From Anaeramoeba flamelloides (taxonomy: Eukaryota; Metamonada; Anaeramoebidae): a stretch of DNA of 64,000 nucleotides. Below are positions 11,218-25,600 of this stretch, piece after piece (position 1 is the stretch's first letter; the number at the start of each line of letters is the position of its first letter). The position numbers and the translations under genes were made by a program. The stretch is from positions 7,316,001-7,380,000 of the forward strand of contig JANTQA010000026.1 in assembly GCA_027625915.1 (NCBI GenBank), written 5' to 3'. Below the pieces are notes generated by a model that was not told where the DNA came from, searched no databases, and saw only the letters and a program-made list of their open reading frames with translations.

Positions 11218-11595
11218 TAAAAAAAAAATCGTTTTTTTTTTTAAACATATAATGCCTTTTTTTTTTTTATTATATAATTTGAAAAAAAATACACTAAATA
11301 GATTATGATTAAGAAAATTTAAATTCAAAGTTAATTTCAATTTTAAATATTAAATAAAAAAATAAAGTTGAAAAATTTGATTTTTTAAGAGTTTTTTTAT
11401 TAACTATAAAAAATTAAACCGTTTTGTTTTAAAAAGGAAATATAACTGTATATATATATATCAGATATTAAAAAAAAAAAAAAAAAAAAAGGGGGGGGGG
11501 GATAATATAGAAGATTAAAAATCAAAATATCTGTTATTAAATATTTTTAACATCAATATAATAGTTAAAAAAAAAAAAAAAGCAAAAAGCAATAA

Positions 11596-14500
11596 TTAAT
11601 AGAAATCATTTTGATAAACACTAAAATCTTTTTTAGTTTTGGGGCAAATATGATTATCTTTTATACAGGCCATATGGGCTAATATTCCGTTAGGAAATCT
11701 GCCGAATATTGACTGTCCGATTCTTTTACCACAAACTTGGCATAAAGTGTTTTGATCTATTGTAAAAGAACGGTTCCTGAATTGAACGGATTTAACTTTT
11801 AAATTTAAAATTTCAGATTTTTGGAGATTCTTTGTTACCAATAAGTTTCTTTTGATTTCTGTCAAATTTTTTACGACTGCTCTTAAATAATCAAACATTT
11901 GTGAAAGGCTAATATTTTTAGGAAGTATTTTAATAGCCTTTTGTGGGTTAATTTTTGTGATATGCTTTTTCAAAATTTTCAAAGCCTGTTCTAACATAAC
12001 TTCGCTGTCACTTTTTTCCAAATATTTTTTTAATAATAATAAAAAAATATCTTTAGTCTCGCCGTCTTTTTTATAATTTAAAATACAATACTCTTCTGCC
12101 TTTTCAAAATCTTCCTTTTTTTGAGAATAGATTTCTAAAGCTTGTTCATGTTGGCCGACTCTGCTTAATAAAATTGCACGTTCCTCCAATAAACTATCAT
12201 CCATGGGGAAATTAGTTAACATTTTACCTGGGTTATAGTATTGTGATTCAACTATAAAGTTATGTATCCTTAGGTAAGCAACCCCTTGCATTTTTGCGAA
12301 TTGTTGCAATTTATTACTTTCGGTCTCAATTTCCAATTTCTTCAATAAAGATTTATTCTCCTTTTGATATAACAATAATAAATCATTATGGAATTCTGGC
12401 TCTTTATTCTTTAATTCAAAAATGTGATATTCTAAATATGGTATGACTAAAGATGGGATTTCTTCTTTTAAAAATTGTAAAATGACCTTTTTTGGCAAAT
12501 TTCTTCCCTTTGGATTTTCTTTCGATTGATTATCAAATGTGAAAATTTCTAAGCATTGATTTGGATCAATATCATATAATGGCTTGGAATACTGGAAAAT
12601 TAAATCTAAATTTTCATAATTTAAATTTTCTAAATAATTTACGAACTCATAAAAATTATTTGATTTCTTACAGATTTTTTCTACCAATTCCAATGCTTCT
12701 TGATGTTTACCTCTAGATTTATATAATGCAATTAATTCTTTTTCTAAATTTTTTTTTTTTAATAATTTTTCTGTTTCAATTAAATCACATGAATTTTTTA
12801 ATCTTAAAAATGGCAATACAAGTCCGGTATTTGTTGTAATATACCCTTTAACTAGAACAGTATCAATTGTAGTTAAAATTTCTTGATAATTTTGATAATT
12901 TTTTAATTTTCTATTTAAAAATTATAATAAAGCAAAAAAAAGATATATTTGTAAAAACAATAAAGTTAATAATATTAATATATTAAATATAATTTTTTTT
13001 AAGACACAATTATTGAATAAAAGGTAAACTCTTTTTCAGTCAAAGGGACTCATTTTTAGTGATGAAATAAAACAAATTCTATAATTTTTATCCTAAATTC
13101 TTATCAAAATCTTTTTTTCTAATTTCGTTAATTTTTCTTTTGCTTTTTTTTTATTTTTTTCTTTTTTTTTTTTCTTTTTTCTCCTTTTCTTGTTTTTTTC
13201 TTTTCTTTTATTTATAAAAGTCAATATGAAAAAAAAAAATCTTTGAAAAACCAAAATAACATTAGGAAAATTGAGATGATGTTATGTCTTTTTAAATGAA
13301 TACATTTATTATTAAAATTTTTTATTGTGGATTATTTTAATTTTCGAAGTGCACTCGAGAAATTTCGTTGTAAACACAAAATTCCACAAATTACAAAATG
13401 CGAAAAAAAGCAAATTTATATAAAAATTCTTCTATTATTTCGCATTTTGCAATTTTTCAAAAGTTATGTCAACTCCCAGAAATTTTACACGAGATGTTCC
13501 AGTGAAAAGGGCCCAAAAAATATTATCACATTTTTTTGGAAAATTTATAGTTTGTAAAAGTATTTCTTTTATGATTATCGACTCTAATATGAAGTTGATT
13601 ATTTCTCTTATTCCCGATTAATATAATGTTTGGTTGATTCTGAAAAAAAAAAAAAGAATTTTTCGTTTTTTGAGGCTGACATTTGAGCGAAATGGAGATG
13701 ATATATTTAAGAATTTGTTTTGTACCAACATGAAAAAACTTGTACACACAAAAATATATTTATTATTTGATTAAATAATTGGAAAATCATCAGATAATTG
13801 GGTAAAGTAAAATAAAAGAGATTTTACTCAATTCTTTAAAATTCTGGAAAAGCTAAAGGCGGGTTTTTTTAGTGTTTCTGTTTTTGTATGAAAATCAATA
13901 GATTTTAAATAAAACAGAAAACGCAAAAAAAAACCTAACGAAAAGTGTCGTCAAGTGCCGTAGAGTGCCTAATTTTTTTTTAATTTCTCAAATTAAAAAA
14001 AAATCTAACGACGCTTTTCCAGAATTCAAAAGAATAGAGAAAAATCTCTGATTTTACTCAATTCTTTTGAATTCTTAAAAAAACTAACGACGATTTTCCA
14101 ACTTGAAGTTTTTTTTAATTGATTAATTCGGTAATTTTCTAATTCTATTCTAATTCTTTTAAATTTCTAGATTTCCAATTAATATTGTCTGCTTCTTTTT
14201 CTATAAAAGGAAGAAGATATATTCGTTTATCTAATCCTAGAATTTTTAATTTTTGAATTAATTTAAATTTTCTTTTGTAAATTGTGATTCTTGCCAAGTC
14301 AATCTTTGCTTAAGTTTTATAGATAAGTCTTGAGGAAGTGGGTTGATTAATAATGATTCTGTAATTTTCTTATTAATCCATATATCAATGTTTTTGAAAT
14401 CATATTCTGTAAAGTCAAATATTTCCAACCCATATAATAATTGACTATGTAAGTCCACTTTAAACAATTGAATTTTTAATCCATTAGAAAAATTCCTTTC

Positions 14501-17372
14501 TTTAAAAATGTGAAGAACTTTTTTAAAATTATATTATCAAGGTTAAATTTTAGATGTTTTTTTTTTATCTAGCCAAATCCCAAGATATAAAATTTCTTTT
14601 GGTATTAAGTTTTTTTTGGTTTTATCGTTATTTGGATTCATACCAAAATCATTAATTATTTTATATATTTTTTGTAATTGATAATTTATTTCAATCATTG
14701 ATCCTTTCATTATTAATATCAAATCATCAGCAAACATCTGCACACGCATTGCTAATGAATCGATTTTTTCAAAAAGAAAATGGGAAATAAAACCAAATAA
14801 TAGAGGAGATAATGGATCTACTTGGTAAACACCTATTCCTTCCTTTGAATAATAAGCAATTAGAAACACTTTTATTATTTCATTTTTGAAAAAAAGTTTT
14901 ATCTTTGTTTCTTGAATGGTTTTTTTGGTTGGAACTGTTTTGCCGATGCATATGCTGAGAATTATTTTTTTTGTTTTTCTGTTTCTTTTTCTTTTAAATC
15001 ATTATTATTTAAATAAGAATTTTTTTATTTCTTTCTTTTTTATTTTTGTTTTCTCGAGGTTCATATTTTGTGACTGTAATAGATCTCCAAAAAAATCATT
15101 AATTCCCTAATAAAAAAACTTTTTTTAAAACATCTATATAACATTTTTATAACAAAATTTCCTTTTATATGATGATTTTTTCAATATTTTTTGAAAAAAA
15201 TATTCTTATAACAGGCCCATAACACGTTACAAATATTATAACACATTTTATAACAAAAATTTATGTTATAAAAGTTGTTATTATAAAATTTTATAACATT
15301 TTAAACTTTTAAAACACTTTTACAACACGTTTATAACATGTTATAAAAAACTTTTTTTTATTAGAGTTTATCAATAAAAAATTTTCAGATTATTATCCGT
15401 CTCAAAAAATTTCAAGTTGTTGACAACTTTTTATCTACTTTTTGTAATACTCAAGAAAAGAAAAGTTTATTTACTTTGATTGTTTAGTAATATATTGTTG
15501 ATATGTGTTAGAGTATGACAATAAGGTTATTTTAAGTTCTTGGTAAGGTAAGAAAAGATATGCATAGATATGTTAGAGTAAATTTTCAATTTTCAATTTT
15601 GGAATTTATAAATATATCAAAATATTCCACCTTTTCTTAAATTAGTATTTTAAAAAAAGTTATTTTTTTTTTTGAAGTTTGAGAAGAATGAACATTAAAT
15701 TTAAACAATCTAACTTTTACTTTTAAAAATTTTGTATTCATATTTTTTAAATTTTAGGTTTACTACTGAAAATTTTATTTATTTTATTAAAGTTTAATGA
15801 TTTATAGTTAATTGATCACTTATATCTAATGGAAATTTCTCTTTCTTCTTGAGAATTTAGATTATGAAGGCAAAAAACCCTATTTAAAAAGCCCTTCTAT
15901 TCTATTATAAATTTCAATATATTTTGATGAATTGGTTGTTGATTCATGTTTTGTCTTTGAATTTGAAATTCTAATTTTTTTATCAAACTGGTATTTTTTC
16001 TTTTCCTTTCTTTTATTTTTATTTAATTATAAAAATAAAGATAAAATTAATAGTTTTAAATCTTTTTATTTTGGTTTTATTTTTCAAGAAAATATTTTTT
16101 TTTAGTAATTGAAAATCTGAAACAAAAAGATCTTCAAATTGAGTTAGTATTTTTTTTAACAAACCCTATTATTAAAGGCCGTTTATTCATTAAAAAAACA
16201 GCACCTTTCGGTGAAAATCCAGACTTTTCCGCAAAAAAAAAACTTATTCGCAAAAAAATATTTCCATGAGAAAAAGTACTTATTTTGTGAACAATAAATA
16301 TATCCACAAACATGTATTTATTCGCGAAAAAGTTTTGATTAGCTAAAAAGTATTTATTAGCGAAAAAGTATTTATTATCTAAAAAATGAGTTTTTTTCTA
16401 AACAAGTAAAAATATACATAAATTTATAACATTTAGATGGAAGACTCTAAAATATTTAGAAATACAATATTTGTTTTGTTTTTAAACAATGGCCCACCAA
16501 TAATTGCTGGGCATTATCAATTAAAAATAAAGAAAACTTACTTTTTATTTCTTATTCGGTAAAGGTAATCAATTAGTTGTAGGATTGATTCTCTTTTTTC
16601 CAATTCTGAAAATTTGGTTATTTCAGTTTCGAGTGTTTCAACGTTTGTTAAAAGTTCCTTTGGAACCAGAAAAGGGTATAAAGAAAGAATCTTCCTCGGG
16701 TCAATTTCCACTTTCGAAAAGATTTTCATTGATTCTTCAAAATTTTTTATATTAAATAAATGTTGTGCATATTTGATTGTAATTGAATTCAAATTATTTG
16801 TTTTTAATTCTTCATCAATGTCCTCTCTTAATCCACATAGCTCTAAAGCTTCCTTAAAACTATTTTTTTTCAATAGGATGTTAACTTGGTTTTCCAATGG
16901 AATCGATTCTAATCGCCAAATACCTTCATTGTTTACAATATATAAACATTTATGAAAAATTCTTTCTAAATTTATTTTTCTTGAATTTTGAATTGGAATA
17001 ATTTGAATCAATTGATTTGTATACAAAGTTCCAATGCAAATTTGTGTTGGTAAAATTCCAATTATATATGGACTAAAAAAGATGATTTCACGTGGTGCCT
17101 TTTTCCATTTAAGATTATATTCCCTTGAACCCACACCATTTGCATCCAAAAAATGACATGATTCTAATTAAATAAAATTATATATATATATATATTATTC
17201 AAATATTTTAAAATATTAGAAAAGAAAATTCTTTAGAATTAAATAACTATAAATTTATATTGTTAAGATATTAATTATATGTATTTTGCAATAATTTCGG
17301 GCTTTTTTTATTTTTAATTATTTTTGTTCTGAAATGTTAATACTAGTGTTTATTTATTACCCATCCCCCCAA

Positions 17373-17450
<78 letters not shown>

Positions 17451-19497
17451 CACAGGTATTACATTTTTTCGTTTCAAAAACGTGAAAGCTGAATAAAAAC
17501 GCGTTTTTTCGCTTTTTTTGCAAGTTTTTTCGTTTCTTTCGTTGTTTTCGTTTTTTGTTTTTTGAAAAAGTCCTCAAATTCTTTTGAAATCGCACTTTTC
17601 GTTTCTGTGATATGGAAAAACACAAACGAAAAAACTTAAAAACAAAGAAAAAAAAAACCAATTTAACACATGTAGTGTGTAATGGCCTTAAAAGTGTTTC
17701 AAAAAAGGGGAATTCGTGATTTCCCATTTAAGTGGGAGTTTTTAGTTTTAAAAACCATGAATATGGTTTGATTTTCGATTTTTAAAAAGTCAAAAACATG
17801 CAAAGTGGATTTCAGTATGAAAATCTTCAAAATTGTAGTCACTCTTTAAACAATGAGAAAAACCATTATTTTTTTGAACAAAAATTACTATTTGAGTTGA
17901 AAATTAGTTCAAAATTTCATTATTTTATTAATCAAAAAGCTTATTAGAATCTTTTATCAATTGCCAGATTCCAATATTATTTTTTTATTGATCACAAAAA
18001 ATATTAAAAATTATTATCATAAAAAAATTTTTTTCTACCATTTCAAATATGTAAAATGTGATCAGTAATTTTTTTATCATATGACTTCCCCTTTAACTTA
18101 TTAGCTATACAATAATATTTTTTTTTGAGACTATAAAACCAGTTTTACCCTTATTTTTTACATACACCTTCTCGTATTTATTGTTTCTAAAAATTTATTT
18201 CCTTAGAATCCTTTATTATGTTTTATTTTAAAATTAATTTCATTTTTTATAATTTACTTTTTTACAAAATTGTTTTCAAACATTTTCAATTCTTACTTTT
18301 TTATCCAAAAGTACTATTTCACCATTTTAAAAAACTATTTATGAGTAAAATGATGATAAAAATTTGAAGAATGTGGTAGTATAAGTAATAACTCTTTCCA
18401 CTTTTTAAACTCATTTTAAGAATGATAATAATATTTCCTTTTTTAATTTACAAATTCTATTCTAATATTTATTTAATTTCACATAATAAGGGTGAATTGA
18501 TGAACTAATAAAAATAAAATTAAAACACTCAATCCATGTGAAGAAAATGTTTAAATTAAATTATCTTTTTAATTTGATTTAAAATTATTAGTATTTAATT
18601 GATTTTTTTTTTTTTTGTTTATAATTTTTTTTTTGTGATCGATCATAAAATTTATTTTTTAAAAATATCTCATTACATCAAAATATATTTAATTACATCA
18701 GATTTTTTTGATAATTGTTTTTCTGATAACAATCCTAAATACATATATACAATAAATTATTATTTCAATTGTTTCAATTATTTTTATATTTTATTTATTG
18801 GTTTTTTTTTTTTTTTTCAGTTATGAAGTATTTTTGAGATATATTAAAATAAATAAATAAATATTTAATAAACGTGATTTTTTGAAAAACTTCTTGAAAC
18901 TAAACCCCAATTCATAATTTTTAACACACCAAAATTCGATTTGTGAAAAAAAAAACTTATTTAATCACTTCTCGAAGATTTACCCAATTAGAACCATTCA
19001 CTAATTGAAATGTTAACACTTATTTATAAATTACAATACTCACAAAACAATAAATAAATAATTATCAATACAAATAAATCATGGGTGTGTTAAAAATTTT
19101 GGAGAGGGCAAAACAAAAAAAATACATTAGTAAATTTGTTTAAATTCTATTAGGAATATTGATCGATCAAAGGTTAGATACTATCAACTAATTTTATTTG
19201 AGTTCTTCTATTTGGAACAACTTGACTTTAACATAATATAAACCTTGTAGAAAAATTTTGGTTCAACAAAGCAAATTACGTAATTCAAACAATGGAATGA
19301 AAACAAAAACTAAAAGATGAAAAAATGATTTTCATATTTTACAAAAATCAAAATTATCTCCAATTTCAATGAAATTGTATTATTTTGATTGTTTGGAACA
19401 TTTTTAGCTGTGTGGAAAAATTTGAATTTTAGTTTATGTGGATGAAAAGAATCAAATCCCCTCTCTTTTTTTAAATACCATGTAAACAAAAATTTCC

Positions 19498-19546
<49 letters not shown>

Positions 19547-19618
19547 GAGAAACGATTTTTACGCGTCGCTCACGCGTGCGCAAACGCGTTTAATGACATC
19601 AAAAAAATCGTCATACCT

Positions 19619-19665
<47 letters not shown>

Positions 19666-22600
19666 GAATTGTATTTAATAAAACAAATTTAGAAAAAATA
19701 GAATTATTAAAAAATTTTCAAATGACTGAGAAAGTTAAAAAAAAATATCTTTATTTTGAATTTAATCCAAAATAAAGAAAAAAAATTAGAATTAATTTAT
19801 ATACTAAGAATAACAAATCTATTTTTTTTTAATCATATAAGATATATTAAATTGAAAAATTAATATAGATGAATTATCAAAATTTAAAAACAAATGAATC
19901 AGAGAGTATTTTGTTCGTATTAATTAAAAAAAGAATTTTTCAACACAACTTTTTCTTCGGTAATTATCAACGAAAAATTGTTTTATAGTTTTTGATTGAA
20001 TGAAGTCAAGTTAAAAAAACCAATTTAATTTTATAAAGAAAAAATACTTTTATATATAATGATTTTAATTCATTTAGTAAGATGTTGATAATAATATTCT
20101 TAATTGTATGTCTGGGAAAAGATTTTTGAGATGATTTTTTTTTTTTCATTATTAAATAAACTAAAACATAATTCAGAATTTTTGACACAATTAAAATAAT
20201 AAAAAGAATAATAAAAAAAATCAATTCCATTCAATTAGAAAATACTTTTTAATTTCCAAAATTTGTAAATATTATATATATATATATATATATATTATTT
20301 TCATTTTATTTTTTGAATCACATCATACTTAACCTTGATCTCAAGAATTTTTTTACAATGATAGACCTTTGGTTAATTTATGTATGTTGAAATAGAAAAG
20401 CAAATAAAATTAGTTGATGATATCAAACCATTTGATCGATCGATATTAATTCGTTTAATTCCAACAAATTTATCAATATTTTTTTTTGTAATGGATATAC
20501 ATATAGATGGGAAAAGTGAGTAAATTCCAAATTATTCCCATGCTGTAACAAAAAAGTTGATGACATAAACCACTTTATTTGGAACTGTGAAAAATATGAG
20601 AGAACCAGAAAACACTGGAAAAAAAAAATCAGAAAAATCAATATTTTTGACTATAGCATAATAGTCAAAAAAAACAAAGATGAATTATTGAGGAAAATGA
20701 ACATAAAAGAAATCCATGACATTACCATAGAATATATTCTGACCAACATGACTCAACAAGAAATTAGGAAAAAGGAGCTCTAGACAAAATAAAACCTATC
20801 ACCAAATTCACTTAAACCAGAAAATTCCAGGTCTCTCACAACAATTATTTTAAACCTCTTTATTTTTTCCACTCTTTGTTCTTTCTTTTCTTCATTTTTT
20901 TCTTTCTGTTATTTTTTACCACTTCTTCATTTTTTACTCTTTCTTGTTTTAGAAAACTAAATTAATATTCAAATACTTCTGATGACTGTATCTATTAGAT
21001 ACTCGTTGAATTAAAAGAACTCAAATTTAGTTACTTCAAAATTCTCTCATTGCCAGATGAAGTGTTTTGTTCAACTTTTAATCCTTAACAATAAATCCGC
21101 CCTTCAATTTTTTTAGATCAGTCCAAGGGATAGTGAATTCGATTGTTTTTTCTGAGAATTGTAAAAATATTGAAAAAAAATTTTTTTTTTTTTAAACAAA
21201 TTTAATTGCAACTCTTTACTAAAAAACACAACTCCTTTTTTCCCTGTGCCAATCAGAATGTACACAACCAAAACAAAACAATTTTAAAACCTAAGTGGAA
21301 ATTAAACTATTCTTTCGAGGAGTTGAGAAATTAAATTTCTCTTTTTTGTCATTTTCGTCAATCAAAAAAGATAAGATAAAATCTAACTACTATCAAACAC
21401 TAAAGTGGTAAATAGTTTTCTTTTAAGAGTATATTTCTATTTTTCAAACTCGCTTGGTAATAAACAATCTCAAAAGGTAAATCTCATCAATGAAATTAAT
21501 TACCAAAACACACAATGTCTGCCATGGATTTGGATTTTTAAAAGTAAATTTCTTCAAAAAAAGCAATTAAATATATTCCACATTCCCTCTCTAAACTAAA
21601 TAACATTTTTGTACTTTGAAATTCAAAATTGTTCAGAAAGTTTTCCAAAAGAAATTATTCCAAAAAAAGAATAATTACTTTCTTACATTTCAAAAAATAT
21701 TACTATTTCAATACATTTTGTTTTTTCAAAACAAATCTATTTTAGGGTAAATTTCTTCTAATGGTAAAAAAAATAGATTACCTTAACTTTTTTAGCCTTG
21801 TTAAATTCAAATTTCCATTTGTACTCTTAATTCGATTACAAATTAATAGGTTTTTATTTATGTTTCGAAAATCGATTAAATTGTTTCATTTTATTCTCTT
21901 GTTAAATTTTTTTTTCTTTATCAGTGTATTGATGTCGATTTTCATCAATTTTTTAATATTCAATTAAAAGAACTAAAATTATTTTCATTGTTGATTCCAC
22001 GAAAATAAGAAAAAATAAAAAATACTGAAATTGTAGCGAAAAACAAATTAAGACATATTATTAAATAATAATAATAAATAAATAAATAAATAAAAACCAG
22101 CTTACTATCTTTTACAACAAGTGTTTCTTCATCATTTATTTTTCTTGCAATTGGAGTAGCATTTTTGCCAATTGTAAATATTAATTTTGAATTATTTTCT
22201 TCATAATTAATCAAGCGATATTCTTTTTTGGATCCAACAATTAATTTTGTTGCATTAATCCATTCAATAGTTTTAGGTATAAATGAGATGATCATTTCTC
22301 CTATATTTTTAAAAGATCCTTGCCCGTATTTATAAAAAATTAATTTACTTTTTAACCCAACACAAAGCAAATCCTTTTGATCATATGAAAAGATTAAGGC
22401 TCTTTTTTGGCAAATAATACTCTGTGAAGTTAAAGCTGGTAAATTAAAAATTTCAACCATCTATTAGGATTATGTGTATGTATATAGATATACAGATAGA
22501 TAGATAAAATGATTAGGAAACGTGATGAGAATAAATACATTAATAGACAATAAAATAATATTATTAAATTTTCATTAATTTTTAAGTTGAAAGAAAATAT

Positions 22601-25600
22601 GAGTTTCTATATTTATTTAAAAAAATCTAACACTTTTCAGATATATTACTCAAAATTATTGACTTTATTAAATTATTTTCCAATAATTTTATCCTACTAA
22701 TAACTTGAGAAAGATTATCTAAAATTTTTTCAGCCTTATTTTTATTTTAAATTTTTTTTTTAAAAAAAAAAATTAAATTACTAAAATATTAAAAGAGAAA
22801 AGTAGATACAAGATAAAAAATTTTCTAATTTGAAAAATATGATTAAAAAAATATTATATTTCAAAAATTGTTCTTTTTCCGTTTTCGAATTCGTTTGTAA
22901 TTATTGGAAAAGAGTTTTAGTGATAAAAATAATATTTCTAATTGTATTTTAATTTTTTTTTTTCTGAAATACAATTTTAGTAAAATCTTTTTTTTTTTTT
23001 TGACTTTTTTTAATAAAAAGAAAGGTTTGAGAAAATTGGATATTTTTATCTAATATTGAGAAATTTTTTTTCACGACACGATCATGAATTAATTTTTCGA
23101 AAAAAAAATTAAACATTTGCTAATTTTTTACTTTTTGATATCTCACTTATAATAAACACTATTGAGTAATAAAAGATCTTTTATCAAAAATTATTTTTCA
23201 AGATATTTAACAATTTTAAGTTGGAAAATCCAATTTTCCAGGTTCTATAAAGATTGTTTTTTCAATTTAATTGTAAAAAATTTAAATATTTTTTTTTTCA
23301 AGTTAAGAGGCCATAATCATATATTTTAAAAGCCATTTTAAAATTTAATAAATATCTTTCAAACAGATAACAAATTATTTTGACTATTAAAGAATTATTT
23401 ATTGATTTAAATTGAAAAAAATATTTTTTTTGTTGATTTTCCGTTAGGTTTTTTTTAATTTTTGAAATAAACCGAAAATTTCAAACATTTTCTGTTTATT
23501 TCTTAAATTAAAAAAAACCTAGGACACTTTTCGTTAGGTTTTTTTTACTTTTTGGAATAAACTGAAAATTGTCAAATTTTTTAGTTTGTTCTCAAAGTAA
23601 AAAAAACCGCCGTTAGCTTTTCCAAAATTTAAAAGAATTGAGTAAAATCTATGATTTTTCTCCATTCTTTTGAATTTTGGAAAAGCTAGGCACTCTGCGT
23701 ACACTTTTCGTTAGGTTTTTCATAATTAAAAAGAATTGAGTAAAATCATGGATTTTACTCTATTCTTTTAAATCCAGGAAAAGCGCCTTTAGCTTTTTTT
23801 TAATTTGAGAAATAAAAAGAAAATGTTTGAAATTTTCTTTTAATTTCTTAAATTAAAAAAAAGCGCCGTTAGTTTTTCTTGAGTTTTCTGTTTATTTGTA
23901 AAATCGATAGATTTTTGTTAGGTTTTTTTTACTTTAGAAATAAACAGAAAATTTTAATAAATTTTCTGTTTATTTCTAAAGTAAAAAAAACCTAGAACAC
24001 TTCACAGATAAAACAGAAAACCTCAAGAAAACCTAGGCACTCTACGGCACTCTACGGACACTTCCGTTAGGTTTTATTTAATTTTTGTAATAAACTGAAA
24101 ATTTAAGAAATTTCGGTTTATTACAAAAAGTAAAAAAAACCTAGAACACTTTACAAATAAAATAGAAAACCTCAAAAAAAACCTAGAACACTTCACAGAT
24201 AAAACTGAAAACCTCAAGAAAACCTAGGCACTCAACGGCACTTGATGGCACTTGACGGACTCTACGTACACTTTCGATAATTATCATAAGGAATTTTTTT
24301 TCTCTATTTCAGTTTTATTAGATGAGTACAGCGTTTTCAAAACTATTGAATATTGTATATCAAAGTAAATATCTCTTGAGCTGAATTAAACTAAAATCCA
24401 TACTTTAGTTTATTTGGAATTTTTTACCCCGAAAAAATACCTTTTTTTCTTGACTAGAGATTTTTAAAAAAGGTGGTTATACTAACAACAATAAATACAA
24501 TAGTCTCAAGAATTTAAAGTTCTGGAATTTTGATTATATTGTGAATAAACTTTATTATTCATGATGAAAGGTTAAGGAACGTAGTGGTTTTGTCTTATTC
24601 TATTTTTTTTTTTTCACTTTTATTTTTTCATGCTAGTGATTTGCTAAAATTTTCTAATAGAAGTTCTAAATTAAATTTAAATTTTTTCTCAAAAATTTTA
24701 TGAATATTATGGTTTATTGAATAAGATTACAACCAACGATTATAATTCAATATTCAATGTTAATTTATCCTTCGTTAATACTATTTTTGGAAAAGAAGTT
24801 CACAAGAAGAAGCCAATACATTGTTTTTCAAAATTGAAAACTTATTTGTGGTTGATATTTAATATTCAATTTAATCAACAGATCAAAAAGAAAGGGACTT
24901 TTTTATTTCTCAATTGTTTTATTTATTGGAGATCTTTCATATTTTCAAAGTATATTTATTGTAAATAATCTAATGCATAGTAAAATAACAAAAATCAATT
25001 TATTTGTATTTCATACAGAGCAATTATTTCCAAAATTTCAAAATTGTCTTTTTGAATTTAATAGCAAATTCTACAATAACACAAAAAAAAAAATTACCAA
25101 TTTAATTTGTTTTTTCAACAAAAAAGTAATTTTGATTCCGAAATGTTTTTTTTTTTTGAAATATCGAAAGAAATTTTTTTACACTATTAAAATCTTTACT
25201 TGGGAAATTGAGAAAATGAAATTATTTTCTACTTTTCTCCAAATGAAAAATTATAATAAAAATCATCAAATCTATTTGAAACGATCTTATCCCTATTTAC
25301 AATTTTGATATTTTTTAAAGGAGGTTACCAATTTTTTTGATTAAGAGAAGATGTTGAATCGAAAAAAATGCTTTTGATTAAAATGTAGAGAAAATGAGGA
25401 TTTTACTTTTTAATTTTTTGTAAATTTCTTGTAAGATCGTTTTGATTTTTAGATCAAAGAGTCATCTTTTCAACAACTAAATTCGACACACAATATCATT
25501 TTCGCATCTAATGTATAATCATTAAGTTTATTTTAATTTAAAAGAATTAAGTAAAAATTTGATTTTACTCTTTTCTTTTAAACTCTAAGGAATCGAGGAA

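Larger units (their letters stand above)
7032..11595. other. Interval between the ARP gene and VPS39 3' end
   Basis: It contains the inverted-repeat element at 7209-7620, a doubtful 50-codon frame at 8130-8282, a TA microsatellite at 9929-9957, the TA-flanked MITE at 10399-10592 and a dispersed repeat at 10634-11217. A G10 run after an A-run lies near 11490. No other gene is supported. Confidence 0.6.
12911..16541 (-). other. VPS39 intron 3 (3.6 kb), element-rich
   Basis: It runs from donor GTAAGT at 16541 to acceptor ATAG before 12910. It contains a hairpin cluster (13805-14105), a LINE reverse-transcriptase fragment (14240-14940, same strand as VPS39), the 258-bp inverted-repeat element 15107-15364 and a degenerate minisatellite (16205-16400). 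The small frames at 13327-13557 and 13526-13747 overlap on opposite strands and look random. Confidence 0.8.
17164..22105 (-). other. VPS39 intron 2 (4.9 kb), element-rich
   Basis: The donor is GTAAGC after 22106 and the acceptor is TTAG before 17163. It contains a CA/TA microsatellite (17377-17450), two members of the CACAGGTATTAC family (17451-17770 and 19545-19621), a Tc1/mariner-related repeat (18899-19437) and a LINE 3' end (20487-21110). The small frames at 21405-21599 and 21761-21967 have no recognisable content. Confidence 0.8.

Noticed and set aside
11490-11510. G10 run after a long A-run (also C-runs near 48757 and the G-run at 57200)
   Set aside because: Homopolymer joins could be assembly or sequencing artefacts, and no quadruplex-forming set of separate G-runs is present.
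17350-17727. Minus-strand frame with CV repeats and basic stretches
   Set aside because: It begins inside the CA/TA microsatellite and crosses a repeat element; coding is an artefact of the repeat.
23441-24274. Regularly spaced palindromes considered as a CRISPR array
   Set aside because: The repeats are themselves hairpins of unequal length, spacers are near-identical rather than unique, there are no cas genes and the context is a eukaryotic intron.
24973-25308. 111-codon plus-strand frame in VPS39 intron 1
   Set aside because: Only F/K/N/I/Y-rich residues as expected of random AT-rich DNA; no motif or splice context.
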